This document shows, in pieces, positions 5,844 to 6,881 of a stretch of DNA of 6,881 bases. The notes under the pieces were generated by a model that worked only from the letters and a program-made list of their open reading frames with translations, ran no database searches and was not told the DNA's origin. Within the stretch, counting starts at the first letter, position 1. Every line of letters starts with the position of its first letter. Position numbers and translations under genes: made by a program. Source of the stretch: an uncultured Actinomycetes bacterium (GTDB taxonomy: Bacteria; Actinomycetota; Acidimicrobiia; Acidimicrobiales; Acidimicrobilacustridaceae); the NCBI GenBank assembly GCA_945957335.1, contig CAMFLJ010000205.1, positions 1-6,881 on the forward strand. Reading direction: 5' to 3'.

Positions 5844-5869
5844 CGGCGCCCGAACCGCGGCTGGTGCCG
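5844..5869 (+). terminator. Hairpin directly after the MBL gene, possible terminator
   Basis: CGGCGCC (5844-5850) pairs with GGTGCCG (5863-5869), seven base pairs including one G-U, with a 12-base loop, 3 bases after the TGA. It is followed by a moderately T-rich stretch, TCTCGATCTTCGTTC. A modest candidate. Confidence 0.35.
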
Positions 5870-5882
5870 CTCTCGATCTTCG

Positions 5883-5930
5883 TTCTGGCATGCGTCTTGC
5901 ACCTCTTGGGGTGCAGAACGGATGCCAGAA
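5883..5930. repeat. 48-base imperfect palindrome in the MBL-DUF222 gap
   Basis: The arms TTCTGGCAT (5883-5891) and ATGCCAGAA (5922-5930) are perfect complements, followed inward by CGT/ACG and TGCACC/GGTGCA around a six-base loop TCTTGG. Of 21 opposed positions 18 are Watson-Crick pairs, one is G-T and two mismatch. This is far longer than the chance stems elsewhere in the window and richer in A/T than its surroundings. It could be a second terminator of the MBL gene, an RNA structure, or a scattered intergenic repeat linked to the DUF222 family. The remaining bases of the 159-base gap carry only the candidate promoter and terminator listed. Confidence 0.8.
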
Positions 5931-5986
5931 GGCCAGTTGCGGCTCGCCCACACCCGGCGCTCGGGAGGACTGTCACACGCCCTGCG

Positions 5987-5992
5987 TAGGGT
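5987..5992 (+). promoter_or_regulatory. Candidate -10 box of the DUF222 gene
   Basis: TAGGGT ends 7 bases before the ATG at 6000, the spacing expected for a leaderless mRNA and close to that of the two preceding plus-strand genes. No acceptable -35 box is seen 16-18 bases upstream, so this is weak alone. Confidence 0.35.
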
Positions 5993-5999
5993 CATCTGC

Positions 6000-6833
6000 A
6001 TGGGTTCGAGCGGGGGTCGCGAGCGGTACGGGGTGGTGGGCCGCGAGGCCGCCGCAGTCGTCGACGCGGTCGCGGCGATGGTCGACGCGTTCGATTCGGA
6101 TCTGGTCGGTGGGCGTGACGCGATGGATCTGGTCGCGGAGTTCTCGCGGCTCGAGCACCTCGCATCGGGCGGGTTGATGCTCGCGGCGCGCAGGGTCGCC
6201 CAGACCGATCTGTGGAAGCGGTCGGGTCACCAGACCGCGGCGCACTGGCTGTCGCAGGTGACGGGCGTGTCGGTGGGTGAGGCGATCGGGTTGTTGGACA
6301 CCGCCGAGGTCGTCGAGTCCGCCCCCGACACACGTGAGGCATTGAAGGCCGGGCAGGTGTCGACTCGTCAGGCCAAGGCGATTGGCAAGGCCGAGAACGC
6401 CGACCCCGGCGCCGCACGACGTCTGCTCGCTGGTGCGGGGACGGCGTCGACGAGGGAGACCGAACGCGAAGCGAACCGGATCGTGGCCGCAGCGTCCATC
6501 GAGACACCCGACGAGAAGGCGCAGCGACACCGGGCATCGCGTCGGTTCCGCCACGGGGTGACCGACGACGGGATGGGTTGGGGCAGCTGGTTGCTGCCGA
6601 TCGCCGAGCACACCAAGGCCGTCGCCGTCATCGAAGGCGAACAGGCGGTGGTGTTCGATCAGGCTCGGGTGGACGGTGTGCGCGAATCGACCGAGGCCTA
6701 CGCCGCCGATGGGCTGTGCCGGGTCCTCGACCGGGCATCGACGAGAGGCACCATCGGTTCCGACGACGGGTCGATCGACCAGGACTGGTCGTTCGCCAAG
6801 GTGATCGTGAAGGTCGACCTCACTGCCCTCGAC
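6000..6833 (+). CDS. DUF222 (13E12 family) protein, C-terminal HNH part missing at contig end
   Basis: The first 278 residues of a DUF222-domain protein, the actinobacterial '13E12 repeat' family whose members usually end in an HNH nuclease domain. Seen are the helical N-terminal part (SRLEHLASGGLMLAARRVAQ, about 46-65), WKRSGHQTAAHWLSQVTGVSVGEA (70-93), and REALKAGQVSTRQAKAIGKAE (110-130). The late segment FAKVIVKVDLTAL (265-277) lies just before where the HNH domain normally starts. These genes often occur in many copies per genome, and some are linked to mobile elements; their function is not established. The ATG at 6000 is chosen because TAGGGT ends 7 bases upstream; an in-frame ATG at 5922 lies inside the palindrome arm and adds a sequence unlike the family. 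Genomic sequence stops at 6833. The apparent ending LSLIHI and TGA come from adapter, so the gene is cut by assembly, not by evolution. Confidence 0.85.
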
Positions 6834-6881
6834 CTGTCTCTTATACACATCTGACGCTGCCGACGAAGAGGAGAGTGGGGG
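6834..6881. other. Illumina Nextera adapter and index read-through (not genomic)
   Basis: From 6834 the bases begin CTGTCTCTTATACACATCT, the Nextera mosaic-end sequence, and continue to 6866 with GACGCTGCCGACGA, matching the reverse complement of the 33-base Nextera read-1 adapter without a mismatch. Bases 6867-6874 (AGAGGAGA) differ at one base from AGAGGATA, which I recall as the reverse complement of an i5 index (S503). GTGGGGG after it resembles the following GTGTAGA with errors toward G. This stretch should be trimmed, and every reading frame crossing it is false there. Confidence 0.97.

Noticed and set aside
3765..5905. Shared 9-mer TCTTGCACC in the metX promoter region (minus strand) and in the palindrome
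   Set aside because: Too short and without shared context; taken as coincidence.
5922..5999. Upstream ATG adding 26 residues to the DUF222 protein
   Set aside because: It starts within the palindrome arm, lacks a ribosome site, and the added residues do not resemble the family.
5973..6848. A 291-codon minus-strand frame beginning MYKRQ
   Set aside because: The start lies in the Nextera adapter and the rest is antisense to the DUF222 gene.
1..6881. CRISPR array, tRNA, rRNA, insertion sequence or defence cassette
   Set aside because: I looked on both strands and saw no spaced direct repeats, cloverleaf, transposase or defence-gene motifs. The DUF222 fragment alone does not show a mobile element.

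Overview
The window is a piece of a very GC-rich bacterial chromosome, most likely an actinobacterium of the class Acidimicrobiia (Iamia/Ilumatobacter-like). That placement is inferred from the strong G/C bias at third codon positions, TAnnnT-type -10 boxes placed for leaderless transcripts, a SAM-IV-like riboswitch and a DUF222/HNH ('13E12') family gene. No rRNA or marker gene confirms it.

Left half, minus strand (reading right to left): a methionine operon. A SAM-binding riboswitch (about 3740-3632) precedes metX, homoserine O-acetyltransferase (3605-2403). metX overlaps by ATGA a PLP-dependent cystathionine gamma-synthase / O-acylhomoserine sulfhydrylase family gene (2406-1216). Only 18 bases later comes an Fpg/MutM-type DNA glycosylase (1197-412). 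After a GC-rich hairpin there is the start of a secreted Thr/Pro-rich protein (GTG at 296), which runs off the left edge. MetX activates homoserine and the PLP enzyme adds sulfur to the activated product. The riboswitch probably turns the operon down when SAM is plentiful, and the DNA-repair gene may be carried along on the same transcript.

Right half, plus strand: a small DUF1330 protein (3893-4291), an MBL/beta-CASP RNA-nuclease-like protein (4386-5840) and a DUF222 protein (6000 onward). For all three a -10-like hexamer ends 6-7 bases before the ATG, so leaderless mRNAs are likely. The promoter of the first is overlaid by a perfect dyad that looks like an operator. A 48-base imperfect palindrome lies between the second and third genes.

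Right edge: from 6834 the sequence is not genomic. It is the Illumina Nextera transposase adapter followed by index-like sequence, so the DUF222 gene is cut by the end of the contig and its last six apparent residues are artefact.

I found no CRISPR array, tRNA, rRNA, prophage, insertion sequence or defence system. The most interesting element is the riboswitch: it combines a short P2, a P4 hairpin and a P3-loop pseudoknot partner, a mix of SAM-I and SAM-IV features. Small differences in its downstream platform deserve a look.
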